Assembly (NCBI RefSeq): GCF_007971525.1 | Contig: NZ_CP042437.1 | Span: 4,836,001-4,900,000 of the forward strand | Direction of reading: 5' to 3' | DNA length: 64,000 nucleotides | DNA from: Mucilaginibacter ginsenosidivorax | Lineage (GTDB): Bacteria; Bacteroidota; Bacteroidia; Sphingobacteriales; Sphingobacteriaceae | Part shown: positions 52,978 to 61,241 of the stretch, one piece after another | Numbering within the stretch: position 1 is the first letter of the stretch | Layout of the letters: each line of letters starts with the position of its first letter | Notes under the pieces: model-generated | Databases searched by the model: none | What the model was told of the DNA's origin: nothing | The model's input: only the letters and a program-made list of their open reading frames with translations | Translations under genes and position numbers: made by a program

Positions 52978-52985
52978 CAAAGGTA
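52978..52985 (-). promoter_or_regulatory. -7 promoter element of ICL/PEP-mutase gene
   Basis: TACCTTTG on the minus strand, 27 nt upstream of ATG 52950. The operator-like palindrome begins 28 bp upstream of it. Confidence 0.6.
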
Positions 52986-53012
52986 TAGCGGCTGCAAATG
53001 CCGAAATTGTAC

Positions 53013-53027
53013 AAACCGGAACGGTTT
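53013..53027. promoter_or_regulatory. Operator-like palindrome, site 1
   Basis: AAACCGGAACGGTTT (arms AAACCG / CGGTTT) within a longer shared block AAATTGTACAAACCGGAACG. The same block recurs at 54539-54553 at the same distance (28 bp) from a -7 element. It is probably the binding site of the neighbouring AraC-type regulator. Confidence 0.6.
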
Positions 53028-53030
53028 AAA

Positions 53031-53843
53031 TTATTGCTGTAAAAGCTGGTTAACCGGGGTTATATTTTGCAGGTAGGCCGAGGGTGTAAAGCCTGTAAAA
53101 GATTTAAAATCGCGTATAAAATGCGACTGGTCAAAATACCCGCTATCATAAGCAATAGTGGTGAAAGGCTGCTCGTTTTTGGTGATGAGCTTCAGGCTGT
53201 ACTGAAAACGGATGATTTTATTGAATGACGATGGCGACAAACCGGTATGCCGGTAAATTAATTTGTGCAGGTAACGCGGTGTAATGCCATATTTTGAGGC
53301 AATATTGCCCAGGTTATTTTCCGCGGGTTCTTTTTTTATGCTTGATAAAATATGAGCCACCCTGTCAATTCCCGATGCTCTTTTTTCGCTGTCCATCAGT
53401 CGTTGTACCAGGAAGTTTTCTATCAGGGTTATTCTTTTTAGCTGGTCTGTTGTTTCCAGCAGACGGGCATGGAGTGTTTTTGCAGGATTGCCAACAACAT
53501 CCGCAAAGTCGGTTATCTGGTCATTAAAAATTCCGATTTCATCGTTAAAAAAATAAGCTGCCGAATGCGTAAAAAACTTAATGCCCAGCATGGTATGCCG
53601 TCCTTTCGATCGGATGGCCAGGGGTTTTGTAATTTGTCCCCATAGCTCAATGGGCGGTGTCTTCAGAAATTTATCATCAACCGACGATTCCCAGGTACCA
53701 CTACCCAGGTTGAAAATAACTTCCATATCGCCGCTCGGAAATACAGTATCCTCAAATTCCGCGTCCGAATCTGATTCAAAAATATAGTAATGCCTTACAT
53801 AAGGCTTTAAAATGTCCGATGGAAAAAAATGTTTAAATTCCAT
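53031..53843 (-). CDS. AraC-family transcriptional regulator
   Basis: A 270-residue regulator. An N-terminal cupin-like effector domain of about 150 residues (DUF6597-like, beginning MEFKHFFPSDILKPYVRHYYIFES) is followed by the two-helix-turn-helix AraC domain (about 170-268), with IASKYGITPRYLHKLIYRHTG and the signature FDQSHFIRDFKSFTGFTPSAYL. It is flanked by two genes whose promoters share a palindrome, its likely operators. A family C repeat lies 5 bp upstream of its start codon. Confidence 0.92.
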   Translation of the reverse strand: MEFKHFFPSDILKPYVRHYYIFESDSDAEFEDTVFPSGDMEVIFNLGSGTWESSVDDKFLKTPPIELWGQITKPLAIRSKGRHTMLGIKFFTHSAAYFFNDEIGIFNDQITDFADVVGNPAKTLHARLLETTDQLKRITLIENFLVQRLMDSEKRASGIDRVAHILSSIKKEPAENNLGNIASKYGITPRYLHKLIYRHTGLSPSSFNKIIRFQYSLKLITKNEQPFTTIAYDSGYFDQSHFIRDFKSFTGFTPSAYLQNITPVNQLLQQ

Positions 53844-53848
53844 AATGA

Positions 53849-53881
53849 GCCCCCTCTAAATCTCCCCCGGTAGGGGAGACT
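53849..53881. repeat. Family C unit just upstream of the AraC gene start
   Basis: A 33-nt copy, starting GCCCCCTCTAAATCTCCC, identical (inverted) to 1051-1083. It contains the hairpin CTCCCCCGGTAGGGGAG and would be in the 5' leader of the AraC-type mRNA. Confidence 0.85.
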
Positions 53882-54009
53882 TTACTTCAAGATAGATAAA
53901 TTCAGAATCGAACATTAGCTCACTCCAATTAAAGTGTAAAAATTATTTTGAAAGTTTTACTAAATGTGAATTTACGATTCTTCTGTTACATCATCCACGA
54001 TTTATTGTA

Positions 54010-54480
54010 TTATTTGTGGCGGTCGCTGCTGAACGAATCGCGGAACATCTTCCAGCCCGCGGGAGTCTTCTTCCACAATACCAGGAATTTGCCTTCGTCA
54101 AACAGCTTATTGTTGGCATGGTATGATTTCCAAAGCCCTACTTCGGTCACGTAACGCTCGCCATCGCCAAATACATCAAGGGTAATAAATTTTCCGTTTC
54201 GTAGTCCTATTTTGTCATAGGCCATTTTAAAAAACTTAAGCGGTGCATCGGCCCCTTGCATGGCCGGCGCATTTGGCGGCATTATCCAGCAGTCTTTGGC
54301 ATACCGGTTGATAAATATGGCCGGATCATTTTTAACAAAAGCCTGGAAATAAACACGGTTACTTTCGGCTATCGCTTTTTTAGCTTCGGACAGGTCTGGA
54401 TTTTTACTTTTTTGTTGGGCATTAACGGCATAAAAAAATGACGACAAGGCCAGGGTAATAATAAGGGTGATTTTAAACAT
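54010..54480 (-). CDS. Secreted DUF4440/SnoaL-like protein
   Basis: A 156-residue exported NTF2-fold protein. The signal peptide MFKITLIITLALSSFFYAVNAQ supports ATG 54480 rather than the longer frame from 54540. The mature part has EAKKAIAESNRVYFQAFVKND and DCWIMPPNAPAMQGADAPLKFF, typical of DUF4440 proteins, with a C-terminal GWKMFRDSFSSD. Function unknown. Its promoter carries the operator-like block shared with the ICL/PEP-mutase gene, placing both in one predicted regulon. Confidence 0.8.
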   Translation of the reverse strand: MFKITLIITLALSSFFYAVNAQQKSKNPDLSEAKKAIAESNRVYFQAFVKNDPAIFINRYAKDCWIMPPNAPAMQGADAPLKFFKMAYDKIGLRNGKFITLDVFGDGERYVTEVGLWKSYHANNKLFDEGKFLVLWKKTPAGWKMFRDSFSSDRHK

Positions 54481-54503
54481 AACAACAATATTTAATGATG
54501 ATA

Positions 54504-54511
54504 CAAAGCTA
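54504..54511 (-). promoter_or_regulatory. -7 promoter element of DUF4440 gene
   Basis: TAGCTTTG on the minus strand, 23 nt upstream of ATG 54480. Confidence 0.6.
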
Positions 54512-54538
54512 TTGTTGCCGCCGGTGACAAAATTGTAC

Positions 54539-54553
54539 AAACCGGAACTGTTT
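54539..54553. promoter_or_regulatory. Operator-like palindrome, site 2
   Basis: AAACCGGAACTGTTT inside AAATTGTACAAACCGGAAC, identical to site 1 except for one base in the right arm. It starts 28 bp from the -7 element, exactly as at site 1. Confidence 0.6.
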
Positions 54554-54589
54554 GCTGTATTTACTGTTGTATTTGATAGCCTGAGTGGG

Positions 54590-54712
54590 AACCTGAGAGC
54601 GCGTAAGTGATAGCCGCGGATACTGGCCCGTGCCTAAGGCCTGCGGTGGGTATAGCACCGGGCGTGCAGTATGAGCAGATAGCACGGCCACCACTTCTAC
54701 CAGTGGTGGAAA
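54590..54712 (+). repeat. Family E GC-rich structured repeat
   Basis: Contains GCGGATACTGGCCCGTGCCT and TAAGGCC, as in the inverted copy at 36885-36964. Foldable parts: GCCCGTGC with GCACCGGGC (one bulge), CGTGC/GCACG and CCACCACT/AGTGGTGG. It may be a repeat or a structured RNA. Confidence 0.6.
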
Positions 54713-54728
54713 CGCCCAAAAACGTAAT

Positions 54729-57662
54729 TCATCTTAAAATAGTAACATTACCGGATAGCCTGGGCCTGCTGCTATCTTTGGTATCGATGATGTAATAATA
54801 TACCCCGGCAGGTAATGTTTTGCCGCCGTACGTGCCATCCCAGGCTTTGGTATAACCGGTTGATTGCATCACCTTAAGCCCGTACCGGTTAAACACACTT
54901 ACCAGGCAATCAGGAAAAAAAGAAAGGTTGGGTATATTCCAGGTATCGTTAACGCCATCGCCATTGGGGCTAAATGCGTTGACAACAGTTATAACAACAG
55001 GTGGCAAAATATTTACAACCAGCAAATTACTGGTAACGGGTGCTGTACAGGCATTGCTTGTTGTAATGGTACAGGTAACCACATCGCCATTATTAAAAGC
55101 GTTGCCGGTAAATGTACTTTGATTTAAGCCCATGTTAGTGCCGTTTACCTGCCATTGGTAGGTGGTAACGGCGGCGGGTTGTGCTGTTGCGGTAAACCTA
55201 ACTGCGGTGCCTGCATATACTCCATTGGCAGATGCGGTTATAGTTACCGATGGTGACGGGTTAAGTGGCTTTATTACGTTGAGAGTGATGGTATTTGACT
55301 GGGCGGACAATGGCCCGGCACAGGTGCTGCTATTGGTGAGTGTACAAGTAACAACATCGCCATTGGCCAGTGTACTGCTTGAAAATGTAGTGCTATTGGT
55401 GCCCACAGCGCTGCCATTTACCTGCCAGGCATAAGTTGGACTTGTACCTGCGTTAGTAGGATTTGCAGTAAATAAAATAACCGTACCGTTGCAATTGGGA
55501 TTATGCAGATCTGAGCTAATAGATATGGCTGGCTGTGACACGGCATTAACCGTTAAAACCTGGGTAAGCACCTCGCCATTACTGGTGGCCGTTATGGTTG
55601 ATGTGCCTGCGGCAACCATGTGAACCTGGCCATTTACAATGGTTGCTACGGTGGGGTTACTGCTGGTATACGTAATTGGCTTCAGGCTGGTGGCTCCAGG
55701 GTCAAAATCATTGTCGCACGTTATTTTTGAAGATATAGCTCCAAATGCCAGCATCGGGCTAACGGTTAGTTCCCGGGTAACTGGCGTTGCGGCAATATTC
55801 AAAACATCACCTGCCTGCGATGCGGTAATGGTTGTGGTGCCTATACCTGTAATATGAATTAACCCATTAACAATGGTTGCTACCTGCGGGTTGCTACTGG
55901 TATAAGTTATAGGGAAAGCGGTAACATTGCTTTTTGCTACGGGAGCAAAATCGGCATCGTTAAGGTGCTTAACCGGCAGGGCCGCAAAGGCAATATACCC
56001 CTGCTGGTATACAACAAGCTGTCGCGATACCGGGGCGGCTGTGCTGTAATTGGCATTGCCCGCCTGGGTGGCGGTAATTGTTGTATAGCCCACGCCGGTA
56101 AGCAGTACATTGCCATCGGCGGTAATGGTTGCCACTGCAGGATTGCTGCTGGTAAAAATAATTGGTGTTTCGGGGTTAGTACTGGAAGCACTGGGTTTTA
56201 TAATATTTTTAGCTGCCTGCGGCAGACCTGTAAAAGTGATAACTGATGGCTTAAGCGGCACATCGCTAACCTGGATATTTATAGTTGTACTGCTGCTGCC
56301 TCCCGCGTTATAACCCGTAACGGTATAATCGGTAGCGGGCGATGCTGCGGTTGGCGTACCGCTGATAATACCGGTTTTAGGGTCAAATACCAATCCCGGG
56401 GGCAGCTGTTTATCAATAGCATAACCGGTTAAGTTTATCTCTCTTACCAGGTAATTGCCAAAATCGGTTATAAATAGGTTGCCATTGAAATCAAAAGCCA
56501 GGCCAATGGGATAATTAAAAGTTGCGGCGCTACCAATACTATTTACACTACCAGGAGAACCGTTACCGGCAATGGTTGTTACCTGGCCAGCCGGGGTAAT
56601 TTTCCGGATAGAATGATTTTTATAATCGGCCACATACAAATTACCCGGTGCATCAATTGCCAGCCCGGTAGGATAGTTAAAGGAGGCAGCAGTTTTTAAC
56701 CCATCGGCATTGCCCATTGCCCCGCTACCGGCAACGGTTGTAACCGAGCCATCGGTTGCAATCTTCCTGATCATGTTATTTTTGGTATCGGCCACGTAAA
56801 TATTGCCCTGTTTGTCAATTGCAAGACCATCCGGATTATTAAATGTAGCCGCCAGGCCGTTAGCGTTATTGGCACCTGCAACTCCACTACCGGCAAGTGT
56901 TTTAACTACCCCCGCAGGGCTAATCATCCGAATGCTGTTATTTTGCTGGTCGGCCACGTAAATATTGTCCGATGCATCAATCGTTATACCTCCTGGCGCG
57001 TTAAATGAAGCAGCGTTACCGGTGCCATCACTTTTGCCGGCGTTGCCGCTGCCTGCAAAAACCGACGATACGCCCGCCGGGGTAATTTTAAGAATCTTAT
57101 TGGTATTAAAATCGGTAACGTAAATATTGCCCTTGCTATCAAGCGCCAATCCCGATGGCGAGTTGGTGTTGGCAATAGTGTGCACATTAGCCGCAGACGA
57201 TATTTTACGAATGCCGCCACTGCCAAAATCCGAAACGTAAATGTTGCCTGTAGCATCGGTACTAATACCCGAGGGCAGGTTAAAGCCAGCATCGGTTCCC
57301 TGCGAATCGTAAGTAACCGGGGCCCGCCCGCCGGCAAATGTACTTACCTGCCCGTAGATTGCTGCAGGCACCACGCCGCCTGTGTTGACAGGCGTTAATG
57401 ATGGTATAATAGTATTGGTAATGTAAACCTGCGGACTTTGATATTTAATATTTGGCGCCAATACTGTTGGTGTTGCATTCACTTTAAGCTGCCTGTTGCC
57501 AATTGCCGCCACCTTGCCTAATGCAAATGAAGGTACGGCCTGCACACTATCCTTATAAATTTGAAATACGGCGTTGACTTTTGCAGGTGACTGCGCAAAA
57601 GCGCCGACAGAAAAAATGATATGAATTAAAAGCCATAAAAAACAGGTATATCTTTTATTCAT
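54729..57662 (-). CDS. T9SS substrate with NHL and Ig-like repeats and a CHU_C-type domain
   Basis: A 977-residue secreted surface protein. A signal peptide (FSVGAFAQ) precedes six NHL propeller repeats of the form GLAIDxxGNIYVADxxNNxIRKI (about 120-420). A putative-Ig segment (PPGLVFDPKTGIISGTP) follows. BIG2-like repeats (TYTSSNPxVATI) lie at about 480-690 and two Ig/PKD-like repeats (YxWQVNGxxxGxNxxTF) at about 720-870. The C-terminal type B sorting domain holds NAFSPNGDGVNDTW. T9SS exports and anchors such proteins; PorT is encoded at 1088. No ligand can be inferred. Confidence 0.92.
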   Translation of the reverse strand: MNKRYTCFLWLLIHIIFSVGAFAQSPAKVNAVFQIYKDSVQAVPSFALGKVAAIGNRQLKVNATPTVLAPNIKYQSPQVYITNTIIPSLTPVNTGGVVPAAIYGQVSTFAGGRAPVTYDSQGTDAGFNLPSGISTDATGNIYVSDFGSGGIRKISSAANVHTIANTNSPSGLALDSKGNIYVTDFNTNKILKITPAGVSSVFAGSGNAGKSDGTGNAASFNAPGGITIDASDNIYVADQQNNSIRMISPAGVVKTLAGSGVAGANNANGLAATFNNPDGLAIDKQGNIYVADTKNNMIRKIATDGSVTTVAGSGAMGNADGLKTAASFNYPTGLAIDAPGNLYVADYKNHSIRKITPAGQVTTIAGNGSPGSVNSIGSAATFNYPIGLAFDFNGNLFITDFGNYLVREINLTGYAIDKQLPPGLVFDPKTGIISGTPTAASPATDYTVTGYNAGGSSSTTINIQVSDVPLKPSVITFTGLPQAAKNIIKPSASSTNPETPIIFTSSNPAVATITADGNVLLTGVGYTTITATQAGNANYSTAAPVSRQLVVYQQGYIAFAALPVKHLNDADFAPVAKSNVTAFPITYTSSNPQVATIVNGLIHITGIGTTTITASQAGDVLNIAATPVTRELTVSPMLAFGAISSKITCDNDFDPGATSLKPITYTSSNPTVATIVNGQVHMVAAGTSTITATSNGEVLTQVLTVNAVSQPAISISSDLHNPNCNGTVILFTANPTNAGTSPTYAWQVNGSAVGTNSTTFSSSTLANGDVVTCTLTNSSTCAGPLSAQSNTITLNVIKPLNPSPSVTITASANGVYAGTAVRFTATAQPAAVTTYQWQVNGTNMGLNQSTFTGNAFNNGDVVTCTITTSNACTAPVTSNLLVVNILPPVVITVVNAFSPNGDGVNDTWNIPNLSFFPDCLVSVFNRYGLKVMQSTGYTKAWDGTYGGKTLPAGVYYYIIDTKDSSRPRLSGNVTILR

Positions 57663-58236
57663 ACTTTGCTGAAGGCCTGCTTATTGTTATAAAAATTGGA
57701 TGGCACCAAAATATGGGTTTTTGCCTAATAATGGTAACAAGTTTAACGAAAGCTCAGGGTAAATGCATCTAACTGGGTTAACATAACTTAACACATTTTA
57801 CTTGTATTTTTTACAATATCTTTATAATCAATATTTTATCATGGTTAACACTAATTAACACCGCAATTTAGGCGTGTCCCAATATTTGTGCCTGTTGGAG
57901 ACCAGTGCAGGCCTATTTGATACCTGGATAATTTAACCACAATAAGCCAATAAAAAAAGGTGTGGTTTGATGCTTATATCTTCCCGACGGTATAAGCTTA
58001 TTCTGTTAGCTAATATTAATAACAGCTTATCTCCATTGGCTATTTAGATCTGTTTGCCATGACCGAAAGCTAAATTTTATTTGTTCCTCGTCCTTTTGAT
58101 AACATGATCTGAAAAAAACAGCGACGCGCTAAAAATTTGACCGTTTAAACAAGTTTTTTACAAAAGCTTTGCTTAACATTACTGCTTAAGCGCGAATTTC
58201 CCTGCCCGCTTTTAATCATCAATAAAATTAAAAGAA
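57663..58236. other. 574-bp intergenic region, no gene seen
   Basis: No convincing reading frame, tRNA or repeat family. Only small inverted repeats are present: GCTTATA/TATAAGC (57972-57997) and AACCACA/TGTGGTT (57935-57967). It lies between divergent genes and presumably holds both promoters. Confidence 0.5.
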
Positions 58237-58674
58237 ATGGAACAAAACAAAACGTGGCATGAGAAGCACACAGCATCATTAGCATTTGGCCAAAGGCTGG
58301 CCGACAGCGTAGCAAGGGGGATGGGTTCATGGCGATTTATTATCATTCAGTCGGTGATAGTAATCTTATGGATGGGCCTTAACGTGGTTGCATTTGTAAC
58401 CCATTGGGATGTTTACCCTTTTATCCTGCTAAACCTGCTTTTTTCTACACAGGCCGCGTATGCCGCGCCAATTATCATGATGGCCCAAAACAGGCAAGGT
58501 GAGCGCGATCGCGCCCAGGCCGATGCCGATTTTAAAACAAACGTAGAAGCCAAACAGGAAATAGAACAATTGCTGGCAAAACTAAATTCAATTGAAATTG
58601 AGAAGTTGGATAAGATCATCGAAATGCTGAAACAGATTTGTCCGGATAAGTCACCATCGTCTCCGTCATTATAG
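58237..58674 (+). CDS. DUF1003 membrane protein
   Basis: A 145-residue protein. LADSVARGMGSWRFIIIQSVIVILWMGLNVVAF and YPFILLNLLFSTQAAYAAPIIMMAQNRQGERDR (each given only to name the motif, in part) form the two-helix DUF1003 unit. A C-terminal coiled coil (EAKQEIEQLLAKLNSIEIEKLDKIIEML in part) follows. Inner-membrane protein of unknown role. Monocistronic. Confidence 0.88.
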   Translation: MEQNKTWHEKHTASLAFGQRLADSVARGMGSWRFIIIQSVIVILWMGLNVVAFVTHWDVYPFILLNLLFSTQAAYAAPIIMMAQNRQGERDRAQADADFKTNVEAKQEIEQLLAKLNSIEIEKLDKIIEMLKQICPDKSPSSPSL

Positions 58675-58783
58675 TAAAACAGTCTAAAGCAGAAAGCCCG
58701 GTGCAACAAGCCTTTGAGCTTTCTGTTTTAAACATTCAGTTTCTATTTTAAAAAGCAGGACAGGTGTAGATAGTAAAAGCATG

Positions 58784-59731
58784 TTAAACTACTTCGGCCA
58801 TCTCTGCCAATACCTCTTCAACTGGTGTTCCAATCAGTCCGTTGATAGAAAAATGCATTTTCAGGCACTCCAAAAAGTTTTGAATGGCCGGTGTTTGCTT
58901 AATGGTGGCGGCGTACCAGGTGCGTTGGGCAATGGTATGATGTAGTGGTTTTGTCACAATGTTGCGACCATTGAGGTATGGTTTAACAATCCAGTCTGCC
59001 ATAACGCTGATGCCAAGGCCTGCGTTTACCATCTCGATAGTGGCATCGGTGTAGTGAATGCGGTGCAGCGTTTTGGGTTTTACCTGCTGCGCCTGGATGA
59101 GGGCTTCAATCACCGGCGTGTCCTGGTATGATGGATCATACAACGGTAAAATGAGCTCTTCGTCCTGGAAATCCGATACGCTGATTACGTCCTTTTTTGC
59201 CAGCGGATGATCGCCGCAAATCACGGCTACCAGGTGATCTTCAAAGATGGGTTCGTACACAATTTTGGTGTTTATCATCTGCGTACGCACTATGCCAATG
59301 TCCAGTTCGCCGCGCATTAAATACTCCAGTGGACGGCGTGTTGCATCCGATAAAATGTGGATATTGATATCAGGCCAGCGGTTTTTATAATATTTAATGA
59401 TGCCTGGCAACCAATGATAAGCCGTGTAACATTGCATGCTGATGGTGAGTTTTCCGGTTTTGCCGTTCTTGTAATTCTGGATGTCTTCCTCCAGCGAATT
59501 CAGCTCGGCCAGGATCTTTTCAGCGCTCCGCAGGAAGCGGTATCCCTGCTCGCTAAGATGGAGTTTCTTACCCTGCCGGTGAAAAACTTCAATATCCATT
59601 TCGCGCTCCAATTCTTTCAATTGATGGCTCAGCGCCGACTGTGTCAGGTGCAAAGTTGTAGCAGCTTTTGTAAGCGATCCTTCTTTAGAAATTGTATCAA
59701 CCAAACGGAAGTGATGCAGTGCAATATTCAT
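58784..59731 (-). CDS. LysR-family transcriptional regulator
   Basis: A 315-residue LTTR. The N-terminal winged HTH has GSLTKAATTLHLTQSALSHQLKELE, given in part, and a dimerisation helix follows. The C-terminal effector domain (about 90-300) contains KLTISMQCYTAYHWLPGI and GELDIGIVRT, resembling MetR-type regulators. It is divergent from a TolC/RND efflux operon with LysR-box-like sites in the shared 91-bp intergenic region, so it probably controls that operon. Confidence 0.92.
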   Translation of the reverse strand: MNIALHHFRLVDTISKEGSLTKAATTLHLTQSALSHQLKELEREMDIEVFHRQGKKLHLSEQGYRFLRSAEKILAELNSLEEDIQNYKNGKTGKLTISMQCYTAYHWLPGIIKYYKNRWPDINIHILSDATRRPLEYLMRGELDIGIVRTQMINTKIVYEPIFEDHLVAVICGDHPLAKKDVISVSDFQDEELILPLYDPSYQDTPVIEALIQAQQVKPKTLHRIHYTDATIEMVNAGLGISVMADWIVKPYLNGRNIVTKPLHHTIAQRTWYAATIKQTPAIQNFLECLKMHFSINGLIGTPVEEVLAEMAEVV

Positions 59732-59733
59732 AT

Positions 59734-59779
59734 ATTAGTTTTTCTAATGATTATGACAAAATTAATTCATTTTTCTAAT
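59734..59779. promoter_or_regulatory. LysR-box-like repeats between LysR and TolC genes
   Basis: ATTAGTTTTTCTAAT (59734-59748) is a 5-5-5 dyad of the T-N11-A type. TTTTTCTAAT occurs again at 59770-59779, 31 bp (three helix turns) away, next to the -7 element of the efflux operon. Confidence 0.6.
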
Positions 59780-59793
59780 ATATATGATAAATC

Positions 59794-59801
59794 TACATTT
59801 G
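59794..59801 (+). promoter_or_regulatory. -7 promoter element of the TolC-RND operon
   Basis: TACATTTG, 21 nt upstream of ATG 59823; supports that start over the ATG at 59784, which lies upstream of the transcript start. Confidence 0.55.
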
Positions 59802-59822
59802 CCGTGTACAAATTACACTACA

Positions 59823-61223
59823 ATGTTACAGATACCTTCAAAACAATTACTTCTGTTTTTAGGTGTTTTTTATGTCATCCAGGCTCAGGCTCAGCAAAAG
59901 GTTCTCAATATTAAAGATGCTGAACAAATGGCGCTCGCTAATTACGGTACCATCAAGTCGAAAGCTAATCAGTTAAACGCTGCCAGGGCATATTTAAAAG
60001 AAACACGCACAGAATATTTACCAGATGTAAGCATCTCGGCACAGCAAGACTACGGAACCGCCAATGGCCAAAACGGCCCGCTCTATGGCTATCATGGTCT
60101 TTCGGCAGCATCATCGGGCCCTGCACTACCTAAGCAGAACTGGAATTCGGCATTTGGCTCCCTTTATCTGAGCAACGTAAGCTGGGATTTTTTCAGCTTT
60201 GGTAAAGCGAAGGAAAAAGTTAAAGTGCAAAGCCAGGTTGTAAACCGCGAACAGGCCGACCTGACCCAGGAAACTTTTCAGCACCAGATACGAGTGGCGA
60301 GTACCTATCTTAACCTGCTGGCTGCCCAGCAATTGCAAAAAGCACAGGAAGATAACCTTAACCGGGCTATCGAATTGCAAAAAGTAGTTACGGCCCGTGT
60401 AAAAAACGGACTTAATGCCGGTGTTGATTCATCATTAGCTAATGCCGAAGTATCAAATGCCCGCATAGCTTTAACCAATACCCGGCAAACGGTACAGGAC
60501 CAAAGCAACCAGCTTTCTGTTTACTTAGGCATCCCGGCGCAGGAATTTGAACTGGATAGCGCCTTTATTACCAAAGCGCCAACAACCCTGGCCGCGCAAA
60601 GCGCCGTCGCTGTTACAGATCATCCTACTTTGCGTTATTTCCAAAACCGGATAGGCGTGAGCGATGAGCAAGCCAAATACCTTAAAACGTTTGCCTTACC
60701 CACTTTTAGCCTGTTTGGTGTTTACCAGGGCCGAGGTTCGGGCTTTAACTCCGATTATGGCACCAACCAAAGCAGTTACAACAGCAGCTATGGTGCCGGT
60801 GCCGACCCTACCCGTTATAATTATTTATTTGGCGTGGCTATGGTTTGGAATTTTACAACTATTTTCAGGACACACTACCAGGTACAATCGCAAAAATTCA
60901 CATCGGCGCAGTATAAAAATGATTATGACCTGGTAGCCCAGCAGCTACAGGCCCAGCAGTCATTGGCCGAAACCCGCATCAGCAACGCACTTAAAAACTA
61001 CAACGAAGTACCCGTTGAAGTAAAAGCAGCCAGCGATGCCTATACCCAAAAATACGCGCTGTATAAAAACGGGCTATCAAACATTGTTGATTTTACGCAG
61101 GCGCTTTACACGCTAAACCGTGCCGAAGTTGACAAGTACATAGCATCCAACAACGTATGGCAGGCATTGCTTTACAAAGCAGCCGCTACCGGCGATTTTG
61201 GATTGTTCATTAATAATTTTTAA
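59823..61223 (+). CDS. TolC-family outer-membrane efflux protein
   Basis: A 466-residue outer-membrane channel. The signal peptide LLLFLGVFYVIQAQAQ is followed by two TolC-type halves with long helices, e.g. LNAARAYLKETRTEYLPDVSIS and ARVKNGLNAGVDSSLANAEVSNAR, each given in part. ATG 59823 is chosen from promoter position and signal peptide. It is the first gene of an operon with the RND permease 18 bp downstream; no periplasmic adaptor gene lies between them, so that gene may follow beyond the window. Confidence 0.92.
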   Translation: MLQIPSKQLLLFLGVFYVIQAQAQQKVLNIKDAEQMALANYGTIKSKANQLNAARAYLKETRTEYLPDVSISAQQDYGTANGQNGPLYGYHGLSAASSGPALPKQNWNSAFGSLYLSNVSWDFFSFGKAKEKVKVQSQVVNREQADLTQETFQHQIRVASTYLNLLAAQQLQKAQEDNLNRAIELQKVVTARVKNGLNAGVDSSLANAEVSNARIALTNTRQTVQDQSNQLSVYLGIPAQEFELDSAFITKAPTTLAAQSAVAVTDHPTLRYFQNRIGVSDEQAKYLKTFALPTFSLFGVYQGRGSGFNSDYGTNQSSYNSSYGAGADPTRYNYLFGVAMVWNFTTIFRTHYQVQSQKFTSAQYKNDYDLVAQQLQAQQSLAETRISNALKNYNEVPVEVKAASDAYTQKYALYKNGLSNIVDFTQALYTLNRAEVDKYIASNNVWQALLYKAAATGDFGLFINNF

Positions 61224-61241
61224 AGATATATTATATAAATA

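Noticed and set aside
54481..54540. Longer start for the DUF4440 protein
   Set aside because: The -7 element at 54504-54511 lies within it, and the signal peptide begins at ATG 54480.
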